Assembly (NCBI RefSeq): GCF_016765585.1
Contig: NZ_JAESWC010000001.1
Location: 558,001 to 622,000, forward strand
DNA length: 64,000 nucleotides
Reading direction: 5' to 3'
Origin: Clostridium rhizosphaerae
GTDB taxonomy: Bacteria; Bacillota; Clostridia; Clostridiales; Clostridiaceae
The notes beneath the pieces were generated by a model. That model did no database searches and was not told the origin of the DNA. It was given only the letters and a program-made list of their open reading frames with translations. The position numbers and the translations under genes were made by a program. This document shows positions 9,397 to 17,242 of the stretch, piece after piece. How positions within the stretch are numbered: the stretch's first letter is position 1; each line of letters opens with the position of its first letter.

Positions 9397-9945
9397 TCAA
9401 CGTATATCTTCTGTTGTAGTTGTCGATGTGCGAGTTGTGCTAGTAGTTGACCTTGTGGTTGTAGTAGTTGATCTAGTAGTTGTGGTTGTTGATGCAGTGC
9501 TTGTGGTTGTTGACCTTGTAGTTGTAGTAGTTGATCTTGTGGTTGTAGTCGTAGATGCAGTGCTTGTGGTTGTTGATCTAGTAGTTGTAGTTGTAGATGT
9601 TGTAGTTGTAGTAGTTGATGCTGTAGTTGTAGTAGTGCTGCTTGAGGTACTTAAGAAGTCAAGTATATCCTCCAGTTCAAATTCTAGTATAATCTCTTTC
9701 TTGATTATTGCTCTTAAAACCTTTTCGACAGCTCTATCAATTCTCTCTAATTCATCAATACCTGGGTTTTTTACTGCTTGTCCAGGTAAAATCCCTAGAA
9801 TAGATTTGATTTTATTAGCTTCACTATTTATTAAGTCAGCTAGACTTAGTTCTTCAGCTGCTATAGCGGCAAGAAGAAGTCTAACTATTTCATCTGTGCT
9901 TGGTATTTGTTGCGGGATTAAATTACTGTTGTTTGAATAAAGCAT
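9397..9945 (-). CDS. Thr-rich surface protein, N-terminal helical domain plus Thr/Ser repeat tract
   Basis: Residues 1-95 form an alpha-helical domain (IPSTDEIVRLLLAAIAAEEL, SEANKIKSILGILPGQ, AIIKKEIILEFELEDILDFL) shared with the proteins at 10254 and 12587. Residues about 99-178 are almost pure Thr/Ser with Arg/Ala punctuation (TTTTTRSTTT), a likely heavily O-glycosylated stalk. There is no signal peptide, which fits assembly on the spore from the mother cell. The helical domain resembles N-terminal parts of clostridial collagen-like exosporium proteins; that match is from memory. The start at 9945 has GAGGTGATACT upstream. The frame ends at a TGA, and its C-terminal domain lies beyond the stop. 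Confidence 0.75.
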   Translation of the reverse strand: MLYSNNSNLIPQQIPSTDEIVRLLLAAIAAEELSLADLINSEANKIKSILGILPGQAVKNPGIDELERIDRAVEKVLRAIIKKEIILEFELEDILDFLSTSSSTTTTTASTTTTTTSTTTTTRSTTTSTASTTTTTRSTTTTTRSTTTSTASTTTTTRSTTTTTRSTTSTTRTSTTTTEDIR

Positions 9946-9969
9946 AGTATCACCTCAATAATATTTTTT

Positions 9970-10005
9970 GAGAAGGCTTGTACCACTCATGGTGGTACTT
10001 TTCTC
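9970..10005 (-). repeat. Hairpin at the 5' end of the Thr-rich gene mRNA
   Basis: GTACCAC at 9980-9986 and GTGGTAC at 9992-9998 form a 7-bp stem, extended by GAGAA/TTCTC at 9970-9974 and 10001-10005. If the promoter at 10010-10036 is used, the transcript would begin with this stem-loop. It may stabilise the mRNA or tune translation. Confidence 0.55.
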
Positions 10006-10009
10006 GATA

Positions 10010-10036
10010 TATAGTATGAAGTATTATCCATATGGT
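10010..10036 (-). promoter_or_regulatory. Mother-cell sigma (sigma-K/E-like) promoter of the 9945 gene
   Basis: On the minus strand an AC at 10036-10035 is followed, after 16 bases, by CATACTATA at 10018-10010, matching AC-N16/17-CATAnnnTA of sigma-K. The block TTCACCATATGGA plus CTTCATA is conserved in the promoter at 12497-12523 of the paralogous gene, far beyond the core motif. This supports a functional promoter and expression during sporulation. Confidence 0.65.
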
Positions 10037-10253
10037 GAATACTTTAGATAAATAATAAATTAATTTTTTATGATAAATAAAATTAAAAAGTGCATACTAT
10101 CAATACTAACTCTAATTTCCTAAACCATATGCTACATTTATATATGGAAATAATATTATTACTTCCTTGTAAATATAAGTGTCAAACCTGGACATGCATT
10201 AATATAATGTATTACAAAAATATACCTATATTAATAATTAGGGGTGTTAACTT

Positions 10254-10871
10254 ATGGAGTTTTCTGAGGACTTTAAAAATCTATTACCCAAAAATCTTAC
10301 TACAGACAAGGCAATTGAACTGCTCCTTGCCTCAATAGCTCATGAACAATATGCGCTAGGAAATATAATTGATGCAGAAGCAGATAAGATTAACCATGCT
10401 GTTTCCTTAAGCGAAAGAGGTTTGGCAACGCTTGATGAAGTTAGAGAAATTAATGACAGTGCATTTAAGGTATTAAAGGCGATAATAAAAAAAGAAATGC
10501 TTCTTGAGTTTGAACTTGATGATCTTATTGATTTTATCCCTAAAACAAGTACAAGCTCGACTACTTCAACAACAACTACCACTACCACTTCAACTGCAAC
10601 AACCACTACTAGGTCTACCACTACTACAACTTCAACTTCCACAACTACTTCACGAACCTGTACATCCTTTACAACAACAAAGCACAGTAGGTGTAAATGG
10701 TTGACCGTAGGAAAAATTATGCTTTTATTGATTTGTATAGCAAGTAAAAATGATTGTAATCACGATTGCTGCCATCATGAGAATTGTGAAGAAGATCACT
10801 ACCACAAAAGTAATTGCGGCAAAAATGATCCCTGTAAAAATGACTTACGCTATACAAAATCTAAGTGCTAA
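10254..10871 (+). CDS. Thr-rich surface protein with Cys/His-rich tail
   Basis: A 205-residue protein. Residues 1-97 are the same helical domain as in the two paralogues (LTTDKAIELLLASIAHEQYALG, AIIKKEMLLEFELDDLIDFI), though more diverged. A Thr/Ser tract of about 40 residues follows. The tail is unique: from about residue 140 it has many Cys and His (NDCNHDCCHHENCEEDHYH, then CGKNDPC), ending in Cys. Such a tail could bind metal or form cross-links. The start has AGGGGTG upstream. A sigma-E-like CATGCATT with AATATA 15 bases upstream lies near 10165-10200 but is weak. No signal peptide. Confidence 0.8.
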   Translation: MEFSEDFKNLLPKNLTTDKAIELLLASIAHEQYALGNIIDAEADKINHAVSLSERGLATLDEVREINDSAFKVLKAIIKKEMLLEFELDDLIDFIPKTSTSSTTSTTTTTTTSTATTTTRSTTTTTSTSTTTSRTCTSFTTTKHSRCKWLTVGKIMLLLICIASKNDCNHDCCHHENCEEDHYHKSNCGKNDPCKNDLRYTKSKC

Positions 10872-10906
10872 ATTTATTTATAAGCTATAAAAATGCTGCT
10901 AAAGGT

Positions 10907-10950
10907 AAAGAACTTTAACGCCTTAATAAAAGGTTTGTTAAAGTTCTTTT
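10907..10950 (+). terminator. Bidirectional terminator between convergent genes
   Basis: Arms 10907-10919 and 10937-10949 (AAAGAACTTTAAC and complement) with a 17-base loop and TTTT following. It separates the Thr-rich gene from the convergent glycosyltransferase gene. Confidence 0.85.
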
Positions 10951-10964
10951 AACTTTATTCTGGA

Positions 10965-12248
10965 TTACTTATCCAGAAGTGGAAGAAGCTGATTTTCGCA
11001 TATCCATTGAGGACTATATCTTTGTCTCACCAGAGTTTTTGATAATATAACTTGATTTTCCCTCATCATGTTTACAACCATATCTGCATTATTTTCAAGG
11101 TAAACCTTCTCAGATGGATTATAATTTTCTTTTGTATCATAACCAAAGTTTCTGGCATCCCAGCGCATAAAATATGCTCCAATCTGTTTTCCCAGTTCCT
11201 CTAGAGCTGGAACTGCCTCATTCAATATTATAAAATTTCCTCTACTTGCGGCTTCAAGTACAGTTAGTCCAAAAGATTCTGAGAATGATGGACAAACAAA
11301 AAGATTAGATAATATAAATAACTCTAAAACTCCTTCTCTTGGAAAACCGTTTGGATATCCTAAATCTGATGTAAAATACATATCTCCATCATCAAGTCCA
11401 AACTTACACCCAATTCTTCTTATAATAGCCTTATATATATTAGGATCTATATCCATTGATGCAAAGTCGCAAAAAATAATTTTCACTGTTCTTTCAGTTT
11501 TCTTCTTAATTGCACCGGCAAAGGCTGCAACTTTTTCAAACTTCTTTCCCTGAGTTAACCTGCCTGGATATACCATAAGTATATCTGGAGAAAATAAGTC
11601 AATCTTTTTACAGATGGACCTTACGTCTTCCCCAAAGTTTGCAGTCAAATCAAGGCTGTTATTTATTACTCTGCATTTCCCTTCCGGTACATTGTATTGC
11701 TTTGCCAAAGCAGGTATTCCCGAAGCTGTAGGATAAACATAGATTGTGTTTGGCATTGGTGTATATCGTGCAGAGAAAGGCCACTTTGAATTTATTGCTT
11801 TGTTGTTTGGAGCCGAATGAGTAACAGCAATAAATCTTACATTAGGAAGCTTTTCTTGAGCTTTTCTAACTGCCACATTATGAACTAGATGCCATCCTTG
11901 ATAGTGAATATCATGCATCATGCATATATCAACATCCGAGAGTTTATCTATTAAATCTTCTGCTATTGCTTCTGCCTCTTCAAAAAATGTGTCATGTACT
12001 TTTCCTTCTGGCTGAGAATAGTCGTGCCAGTGTATCTGTTTTCCATTTAGTGTATTCCTAACTTTAACCCATTCAATTCGTTCATCTAAAAATATTCCAC
12101 TTCTTTGTTCATCTGGGCAGTTTTCACATACCAGCATTTTTACAGGAATATTATTATCAAGAAGCATTCTTAAGTGTTCTGCAACAACATTTACAAGAGA
12201 ATAAGTCCTTTCTAGACCGTTAAACATAGTCAATATGGCTACTTTCAT
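10965..12248 (-). CDS. Glycosyltransferase family 4-like
   Basis: A 427-residue GT-B fold glycosyltransferase. The N-terminal half starts MKVAILTMFNGLERTYSLVN; the C-terminal nucleotide-sugar half has LMVYPGRLTQGKKFE and the acidic motif PSFSESFGLTVLEAASRG (E-x7-E), typical of GT4. No membrane segment. It sits between the Thr-rich protein genes, so sugar transfer to their Thr tracts is a reasonable inference. A CATAGTATT sequence near 12290 resembles the sporulation -10 element, but its -35 match is poor. Donor sugar is not known; GDP-heptose from the downstream pathway is a candidate. Confidence 0.88.
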   Translation of the reverse strand: MKVAILTMFNGLERTYSLVNVVAEHLRMLLDNNIPVKMLVCENCPDEQRSGIFLDERIEWVKVRNTLNGKQIHWHDYSQPEGKVHDTFFEEAEAIAEDLIDKLSDVDICMMHDIHYQGWHLVHNVAVRKAQEKLPNVRFIAVTHSAPNNKAINSKWPFSARYTPMPNTIYVYPTASGIPALAKQYNVPEGKCRVINNSLDLTANFGEDVRSICKKIDLFSPDILMVYPGRLTQGKKFEKVAAFAGAIKKKTERTVKIIFCDFASMDIDPNIYKAIIRRIGCKFGLDDGDMYFTSDLGYPNGFPREGVLELFILSNLFVCPSFSESFGLTVLEAASRGNFIILNEAVPALEELGKQIGAYFMRWDARNFGYDTKENYNPSEKVYLENNADMVVNMMRENQVILSKTLVRQRYSPQWICENQLLPLLDK

Positions 12249-12496
12249 ATTTTTGTACCTCCGTTACTTAGTGGTCATTAAATACTATGCTCGAATAGGT
12301 TAAAATGCTACTACAGACATCAAAGTTTATCATTAAAAATCTTTACCATTACAGATTGCCTCCTATTCTCATTATCTGTAATTTTAGCAAAGGTAACTTT
12401 TCCCATCTAGGCATCAACACTTTTACACTTACTTTCATTAATACACTTATATGTTTATTTACTAGAAATTTAATTTACATTTTATTTGAAATATTC
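12249..12496. other. AT-rich divergent intergenic region
   Basis: Lies between the divergent GT4 gene and the propeller protein gene. An 88-codon ORF (12305-12571) crosses it but has poor composition, no ribosome-binding site, and overlaps the conserved promoter at 12497-12523, so I do not call a gene here. Confidence 0.5.
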
Positions 12497-12523
12497 ACCA
12501 TATGGACAACCCTTCATAGTATA
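12497..12523 (+). promoter_or_regulatory. Mother-cell sigma (sigma-K/E-like) promoter of the propeller protein gene
   Basis: AC at 12497-12498, 16-base spacer, CATAGTATA at 12515-12523. The surrounding TATTCACCATATGGA and CTTCATA-TATA blocks match the promoter at 10010-10036 almost base for base, although the two genes lie on opposite strands. Confidence 0.65.
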
Positions 12524-12586
12524 TACCGAAAAAAGCATTATCATGATGAACTTAAATTTACTAAAATATAATAATGAGGTGATACT

Positions 12587-13879
12587 GTGATAAATTCACA
12601 ACAAATACCAAGTACAGATGAAGTATTCAGACTACTTCTCGCTGCTATAGCAGCTGAAGAACTAAGTCTAGCTGACCTAATAGGTAGTGAATCCAATAAA
12701 ATCAAGTCTGTTTTAGGTATCTTACCTGGTCAAACCATAAAAAACCCAAGTGTTGATGAACTTGTAAGAATTGATAAGGCTGTTGAAAGGATATTAAGAG
12801 CAATAATTAAGGAAGAGATTATATTAGAATTTGAATTGGAGGATATACTTGATTTCTTAAGCAGCTCAAGCAGTACTACTACAACAACTACGGCATCGAC
12901 TACGACTACAACAACTGCAACAAGAAGTACTACAACTTTATCAACTACAACCACCAGGACAACTTCAAGTGCATCAACAACTAGTACCACAACAAGTAGA
13001 ACATCAACTGCCAGTACGACCACAGGCAGATGTGCCAGTCATTGGAATGTGAGGACTTCAAATACTGCGAACCTGCTCAATACTGTAACATTTGGAGACA
13101 GCAAATTCGTTGCAGTTGGAAGTGTAGGTAGGATTGTTGCTTCACCTGATGGGGTATCATGGACTGTGCAATCTGTGATGACAACGAATAATTTTGAAGG
13201 TGTAACATTTGGTGCTAATAAGTTTGTAGCAGTGGGTGATTTAGGAACCGTTGCTACTTCACCTGACGGAATTACTTGGACTGTGCAGCCACCTCCAACA
13301 AACCAGAATCTAATAAGATTAGTGTTTGCCGATAATAAATTCGTGGCTGTAGGATCTAATGGTTCTATTTTCACATCACCAGACGGAGTGACATGGACTC
13401 CGCAAACCTCAAATACTACGCAGCAGTTGTCCTCAGTGACCTTTGGTAATGCTCAATTCGTTGCTGTGGGATTCAACGGAACAAGACTAACCTCACCTGA
13501 TGGCATTACCTGGACGGTACAGCCTCCTCTTAATGCTCCATTTACTAATGTCAATATCATAGACGTAACCTTTGGAAATAACTTGTTTGTTGCAGTAGGT
13601 TTTTTCGGAGAGGTTCTTAACTCGACTGACGGGATAGTCTGGACAGCGCAATTTGTGACTACTGTACCTGCAGCGTCAAATCTTAGAGGTGTTACCTTTG
13701 CTAATAACTTATTTGTTGCAGTAGGAGATGGAGGTGCTATTGTGACCTCACCTGACGGAGTTAATTGGACTCCCCAAACCTCACCTACAATGAATGAGCT
13801 TACCTCAGTAGCATTTGGAGTTGATACCTTTGTTGCCGTAGGTGATGCTGGTACTATTATACAATCAGATCCTTGTTAA
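12587..13879 (+). CDS. Thr-rich surface protein with C-terminal seven-bladed beta-propeller
   Basis: A 430-residue protein with GTG start and GAGGTGATACT upstream. Residues 1-91 are the shared helical domain, nearly identical in parts to the protein at 9397. Residues about 92-150 are a Thr/Ser tract. From about 155 there are seven repeats of about 40 residues with the pattern VTFG-x4-FVAVG-x3-G-x3-TSPDG-x2-WT-x-Q. The first strand (HWNVRTSNT) matches the end of a blade, while the last repeat stops at IIQSDPC, so the N-terminal strand would close the ring in the usual propeller way. No signal peptide. Likely exposed on the spore surface and glycosylated through the Thr tract; the propeller would be the binding head. 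Function of the head unknown. Confidence 0.85.
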   Translation: MINSQQIPSTDEVFRLLLAAIAAEELSLADLIGSESNKIKSVLGILPGQTIKNPSVDELVRIDKAVERILRAIIKEEIILEFELEDILDFLSSSSSTTTTTTASTTTTTTATRSTTTLSTTTTRTTSSASTTSTTTSRTSTASTTTGRCASHWNVRTSNTANLLNTVTFGDSKFVAVGSVGRIVASPDGVSWTVQSVMTTNNFEGVTFGANKFVAVGDLGTVATSPDGITWTVQPPPTNQNLIRLVFADNKFVAVGSNGSIFTSPDGVTWTPQTSNTTQQLSSVTFGNAQFVAVGFNGTRLTSPDGITWTVQPPLNAPFTNVNIIDVTFGNNLFVAVGFFGEVLNSTDGIVWTAQFVTTVPAASNLRGVTFANNLFVAVGDGGAIVTSPDGVNWTPQTSPTMNELTSVAFGVDTFVAVGDAGTIIQSDPC

Positions 13880-13893
13880 AATATACCTCTAAT

Positions 13894-13926
13894 GAAGAGC
13901 CTGACATTTAATATGTCAGGCTCTTC
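13894..13926 (+). terminator. Perfect 14-bp hairpin after the propeller gene
   Basis: Arms 13894-13907 and 13913-13926 (GAAGAGCCTGACAT and complement), loop TTAAT. No U tract follows, so termination may be weak or the hairpin may protect the 3' end. The remaining gap up to 14138 holds a possible AC-N17-CATATAATG promoter near 14051-14079 for the next gene. Confidence 0.7.
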
Positions 13927-14138
13927 GCACTTGCAGAGTTAAACAAATGAACGAAAATTATAAAATTTTGTTTGACCCTTTCCAGCATTGAAGATTTCAT
14001 ATCTAATATCCGAGCTTTTCATTTTGCCCTTGAATATTTTTTTATAAAAGTAACATATCTCCTATTGTTAACATATAATGCAACTGGGACAACCTATATG
14101 AAATTAATATAGTTTTATAATAGTGGAGGAACAAGGCA

Positions 14139-14786
14139 ATGAAAGTTCTATTATTTACACCTTCTTACAAACGGCCATACATGCTTCGACAATGTATACT
14201 AAATATAAAAAACCAATCCTATACAGATTTCACCCATACAATTAGCATTATGTATGATGATAAGTCTGAAATTGCAAATTATGAATGCCTGTTTGATGAC
14301 ATCCTTGATGACAGATTTATAATCGGATTCAATAAAAATGGTACCTCTCATGAAAGGTATATGACTACACTATCACAAAGTTCACAACCCTATGATATAT
14401 ATATTAAAATCGATGATGATGATATATATAAAAAAGATTATGTGAAGACAATCGTGGAATATTTCGAGACTCATGAGTGTGATGTTCTAAGCTCGCCGGT
14501 TGGCTATGATCTAAATAATTATTTTCTATCCAAAGGTTATCATTACACCTTTTGTGGGGATCCTCCTGTAAATAATTTTCTGATGGCTCCGACTTTCGCA
14601 TTTAGTCACAAAGCATATCAAGTTTTGTTTGATATTATAGATAACTATGATGATGAAAGCCGTCAGTGGATGGCTGCCTGGCCCGCAGCTGGATTAGAAT
14701 CTCAAAATGTAGACAACGCTAATAATATAATCTGGCATATTCACGGTAGAAATACGTCGATACCTCACTGGTTTCGTCCCAGCTAA
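14139..14786 (+). CDS. GT-A (family 2-like) glycosyltransferase, copy 1
   Basis: A 215-residue protein. It starts MKVLLFTPSYKRPYMLRQCI, the usual first strand and helix of GT2 enzymes, and has the metal-binding acidic motif in YIKIDDDDIYKKDYV at about residues 86-100. It ends NNIIWHIHGRN, with a His suited to the active site. It is shorter than most GT2 enzymes and has no membrane anchor. GGAGG precedes the ATG. It is about two-thirds identical to the next gene, so they are tandem duplicates. A role in decorating the nearby Thr-rich proteins is inferred from position. Confidence 0.82.
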   Translation: MKVLLFTPSYKRPYMLRQCILNIKNQSYTDFTHTISIMYDDKSEIANYECLFDDILDDRFIIGFNKNGTSHERYMTTLSQSSQPYDIYIKIDDDDIYKKDYVKTIVEYFETHECDVLSSPVGYDLNNYFLSKGYHYTFCGDPPVNNFLMAPTFAFSHKAYQVLFDIIDNYDDESRQWMAAWPAAGLESQNVDNANNIIWHIHGRNTSIPHWFRPS

Positions 14787-14870
14787 AAAGTTATGCAGTT
14801 AAAGCTTCATAAATTGTATCTTAATGCTATATTAAATCAATCAGCTTAACGATAGAGGAGGATAGCCGAA

Positions 14871-15518
14871 ATGAAAGTTCTATTATTTACACCGACCTAT
14901 AGACGTCCGTATATGCTGCGTGAATGCATACTGAATATAAAAAACCAGTCATATACGGATTTCACCCATACTATCAGCATTATGTATGACGATAAATCTG
15001 AAATTGAAAATTACCAATACTTGTTTGACGATATAATTGATGACAGGTTTATTATAGGGTTCAATAAAAATAACAGTTCATTTGGAAGATATATTGCTGC
15101 ATTATCGCAAAGTCCGGAGCCCTATGATATATATATAAAAATCGATGACGATGACATTCATAAAAAAGATTATGTAAAAACAATTGTGGAATATTTTGAA
15201 ACACATGAATGTGATATCTTAAGCTCGCATATTAGCAGTCAGCTAAATAACTATTTTCTATCAAAAGGTAATTATAGAAGTCTTGGTGGTGATTATCCCA
15301 ATAATAATTATCTGATGCCTATGACTTTTGCCTTCAGTCATAAAGCCTATGAAATTATACTTGGCATTAAAGATAATTATGATCATGATGATTTACAATG
15401 GAGGACTGCTTGGAGCAACTGCGGATTAAAAGACGATAATGTTGATAATTCCAATAATATCATCTGGCACATCCACGGTAAAAATGCATCTGTAGGTGAA
15501 TGGTTTCGTCCCAGTTAA
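14871..15518 (+). CDS. GT-A (family 2-like) glycosyltransferase, copy 2
   Basis: Same length (215 residues) and architecture as the gene just upstream: MKVLLFTPTYRRPYMLRECI at the start, KIDDDDIHKKDYV metal motif, and NNIIWHIHGKN near the end. The region around residues 155-195 differs most, which is where acceptor specificity may lie. GAGGAGG precedes the start and 84 bases separate the two copies with no terminator, so they are probably co-transcribed. Confidence 0.82.
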   Translation: MKVLLFTPTYRRPYMLRECILNIKNQSYTDFTHTISIMYDDKSEIENYQYLFDDIIDDRFIIGFNKNNSSFGRYIAALSQSPEPYDIYIKIDDDDIHKKDYVKTIVEYFETHECDILSSHISSQLNNYFLSKGNYRSLGGDYPNNNYLMPMTFAFSHKAYEIILGIKDNYDHDDLQWRTAWSNCGLKDDNVDNSNNIIWHIHGKNASVGEWFRPS

Positions 15519-15529
15519 ACCATTATTGT

Positions 15530-15568
15530 AGGTCTGACAACTATATTCATAGGTGTCAGACCTTTTAG
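15530..15568 (+). terminator. Terminator after the glycosyltransferase pair
   Basis: AGGTCTGACA at 15530-15539 pairs with TGTCAGACCT at 15554-15563, followed by TTTTAGTTT. It ends the glycosyltransferase transcript before the heptose operon. Confidence 0.85.
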
Positions 15569-15720
15569 TTTCTTTTGTAACCTCTTTAGATTACTTGCAT
15601 ATTATAAACCAGGTATGAGGCTAGTCCATCTTTTTTGTTATTACACTTAATATAAGGTTTAGCCATAGAGCCTATATTTATAACCTATTAATTATTAAAA
15701 AGTGAGGGTATAAAAATGAA

Positions 15721-16695
15721 ATGATTATTACAAGAACACCTTTTAGAATAAGCTTCGCCGGTGGCGGTACAGATCTCGCGAGTTACTATAAAACAGGATA
15801 TGGAGCGGTAGTCAGCACAACCATTGATAAGTATATGTATATAACTATCAACAAACGCTTTGATGACAGCATTAGGGTTAGCTATTCAAAGACTGAAATT
15901 GTAGATAATCTTGATGAACTACAGCATGATATTGTAAAAGCCGCCTTAAGGATGGTAGGTATTTCAAAAGGTATTGAGATAACCTCCATTTCCGATATAC
16001 CAGCAGGCACAGGACTTGGATCATCCAGCAGTTTCACTGTTGGATTGCTAAATGCTCTTTATATGTATATAGGTAAACAGTGTTCAGCACATGAACTTGC
16101 ACAAAAGGCATGTTATTTAGAAATAGATATGCTTAAACATCCAATCGGGAAGCAGGACCAATTTGCTGCTGCATACGGCGGAACGAATTACTTCAGATTT
16201 AATGCAGATGGCAGCGTGACCTACAAGCCAATTAATTTATCTTTAAAGGATTTAGAAGCTATGAATAGCAAACTTTCCATGTGGTATACGGGAATAAGCA
16301 GAAGTGCAGATAGTATTTTAAACCAGCAGAATAATGATACCTTAAAAAAGCTTGATGTACTTGATTTTATGAGAAATCAAGCTGACGATCTGGCAGAGAA
16401 CTTGAATAAACACGGTTTTACTGAATCATTGGCAAAAGTGCTTCATGAAGGTTGGATAAAGAAAAAGTCAATAACAAAATCAATCAGTAATAACAATATT
16501 GATAATTTATACGAGATTGCTCTTTTAAACGGAGCCAAAGGCGGCAAAATCTTAGGGGCAGGTGGCGGCGGATTTCTTCTTCTGTATTGCGATGCTGAAA
16601 AGCATGATAATTTAAGTGCTGCTCTTGGATTAACTAAAATGCCTTTTAAAATTACTTGTCATGGCAGTAGAGTTGTTTATTTTTCAGAAACTTAA
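15721..16695 (+). CDS. hddA: D-glycero-alpha-D-manno-heptose 7-phosphate kinase
   Basis: A 324-residue GHMP kinase. N-terminal RTPFRISFAGGGTDL is typical of HddA; the ATP-binding motif is IPAGTGLGSSSSFTVGLLNAL, and the third GHMP motif is KGGKILGAGGGGF. It phosphorylates heptose 7-phosphate at C1. First gene of a five-gene operon that holds the whole GDP-heptose route, which makes the assignment firm. The GAGGG site is 12 bases from this ATG but 7 bases from another ATG at 15716 that encodes only Met-Lys-stop and overlaps the real start; this may lower translation or feed ribosomes into hddA. Confidence 0.92.
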   Translation: MIITRTPFRISFAGGGTDLASYYKTGYGAVVSTTIDKYMYITINKRFDDSIRVSYSKTEIVDNLDELQHDIVKAALRMVGISKGIEITSISDIPAGTGLGSSSSFTVGLLNALYMYIGKQCSAHELAQKACYLEIDMLKHPIGKQDQFAAAYGGTNYFRFNADGSVTYKPINLSLKDLEAMNSKLSMWYTGISRSADSILNQQNNDTLKKLDVLDFMRNQADDLAENLNKHGFTESLAKVLHEGWIKKKSITKSISNNNIDNLYEIALLNGAKGGKILGAGGGGFLLLYCDAEKHDNLSAALGLTKMPFKITCHGSRVVYFSET

Positions 16696-16716
16696 GCATG
16701 TATAGAGGGAATTTAT

Positions 16717-17241
16717 ATGGTAAAGGTTATTTTTTTAGACCGTGACGGTGTAATTAATAAATGCGCAAAAGAACACGAATATATTACCCAGTGGGAAAAC
16801 TTTGAGTTCCTTGAAAATGTTCCAAAAGCAATAAAATTGCTTACCGATGCAAAATACAAGATTGTTGTTATAAGCAATCAACGAGGAATTGCAAGAGGTG
16901 TTATGACTAAGAATGAAGTTGATGAACTTCATAAAAGAGTCAATGAATACCTAAATAGCAAAGATACGAACATTGATTTGTTTCTTTATTGTCCCCATGA
17001 AATTGGTGAATGCAATTGTAGAAAACCAGGAATAGGCTTATTCCTGGCAGCAGAGAAATTATTTAATGTTGATAAGTCACATTCATATATGATAGGCGAT
17101 AGTGATAGCGATATTGCTGCCGGTCATAATTTTGGAGTAAAAACAATATTTATCGGCGACTATAACAATTTAGCGGATATATGTTGCAAAAGCCTATACG
17201 AAGCTGTTCAGATAATTTTAGGAATAGGGAGATGTGTTTAA
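16717..17241 (+). CDS. gmhB: D-glycero-D-manno-heptose 1,7-bisphosphate phosphatase
   Basis: A 174-residue HAD phosphatase. Motif I is FLDRDGVIN, motif II VVISNQRG, and the zinc loop CPHEIGECNCRKP has the C-x-H-x5-C-x-C ligands of the GmhB group; motif IV is MIGDSDSDI. It removes the C7 phosphate after HddA action. It lies 21 bases after hddA and ends 1 base before the likely galE start. Confidence 0.92.
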   Translation: MVKVIFLDRDGVINKCAKEHEYITQWENFEFLENVPKAIKLLTDAKYKIVVISNQRGIARGVMTKNEVDELHKRVNEYLNSKDTNIDLFLYCPHEIGECNCRKPGIGLFLAAEKLFNVDKSHSYMIGDSDSDIAAGHNFGVKTIFIGDYNNLADICCKSLYEAVQIILGIGRCV

Positions 17242-17242
17242 A

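Noticed and set aside
9397-9399. TGA as a selenocysteine codon
   Set aside because: No catalytic context, no clear SECIS hairpin right after the TGA, and the protein is structural; a nonsense change is simpler.
9420-9650. Thr-tract repeats as a CRISPR-like or tandem DNA array
   Set aside because: The period follows Thr/Ser codons, repeats are not separated by unique spacers, and the frame is coding.
9116-9940. Plus-strand 274-codon ORF rich in Val
   Set aside because: It is the reverse reading of the Thr/Ser repeat tract (ACN/AGN codons read backwards as Val/Leu), with no ribosome-binding site; the minus-strand frame has a paralogue and a start signal.
12305-12571. 88-codon ORF between divergent genes
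   Set aside because: No ribosome-binding site, unusual composition, and it overlaps the conserved promoter block at 12497-12523.
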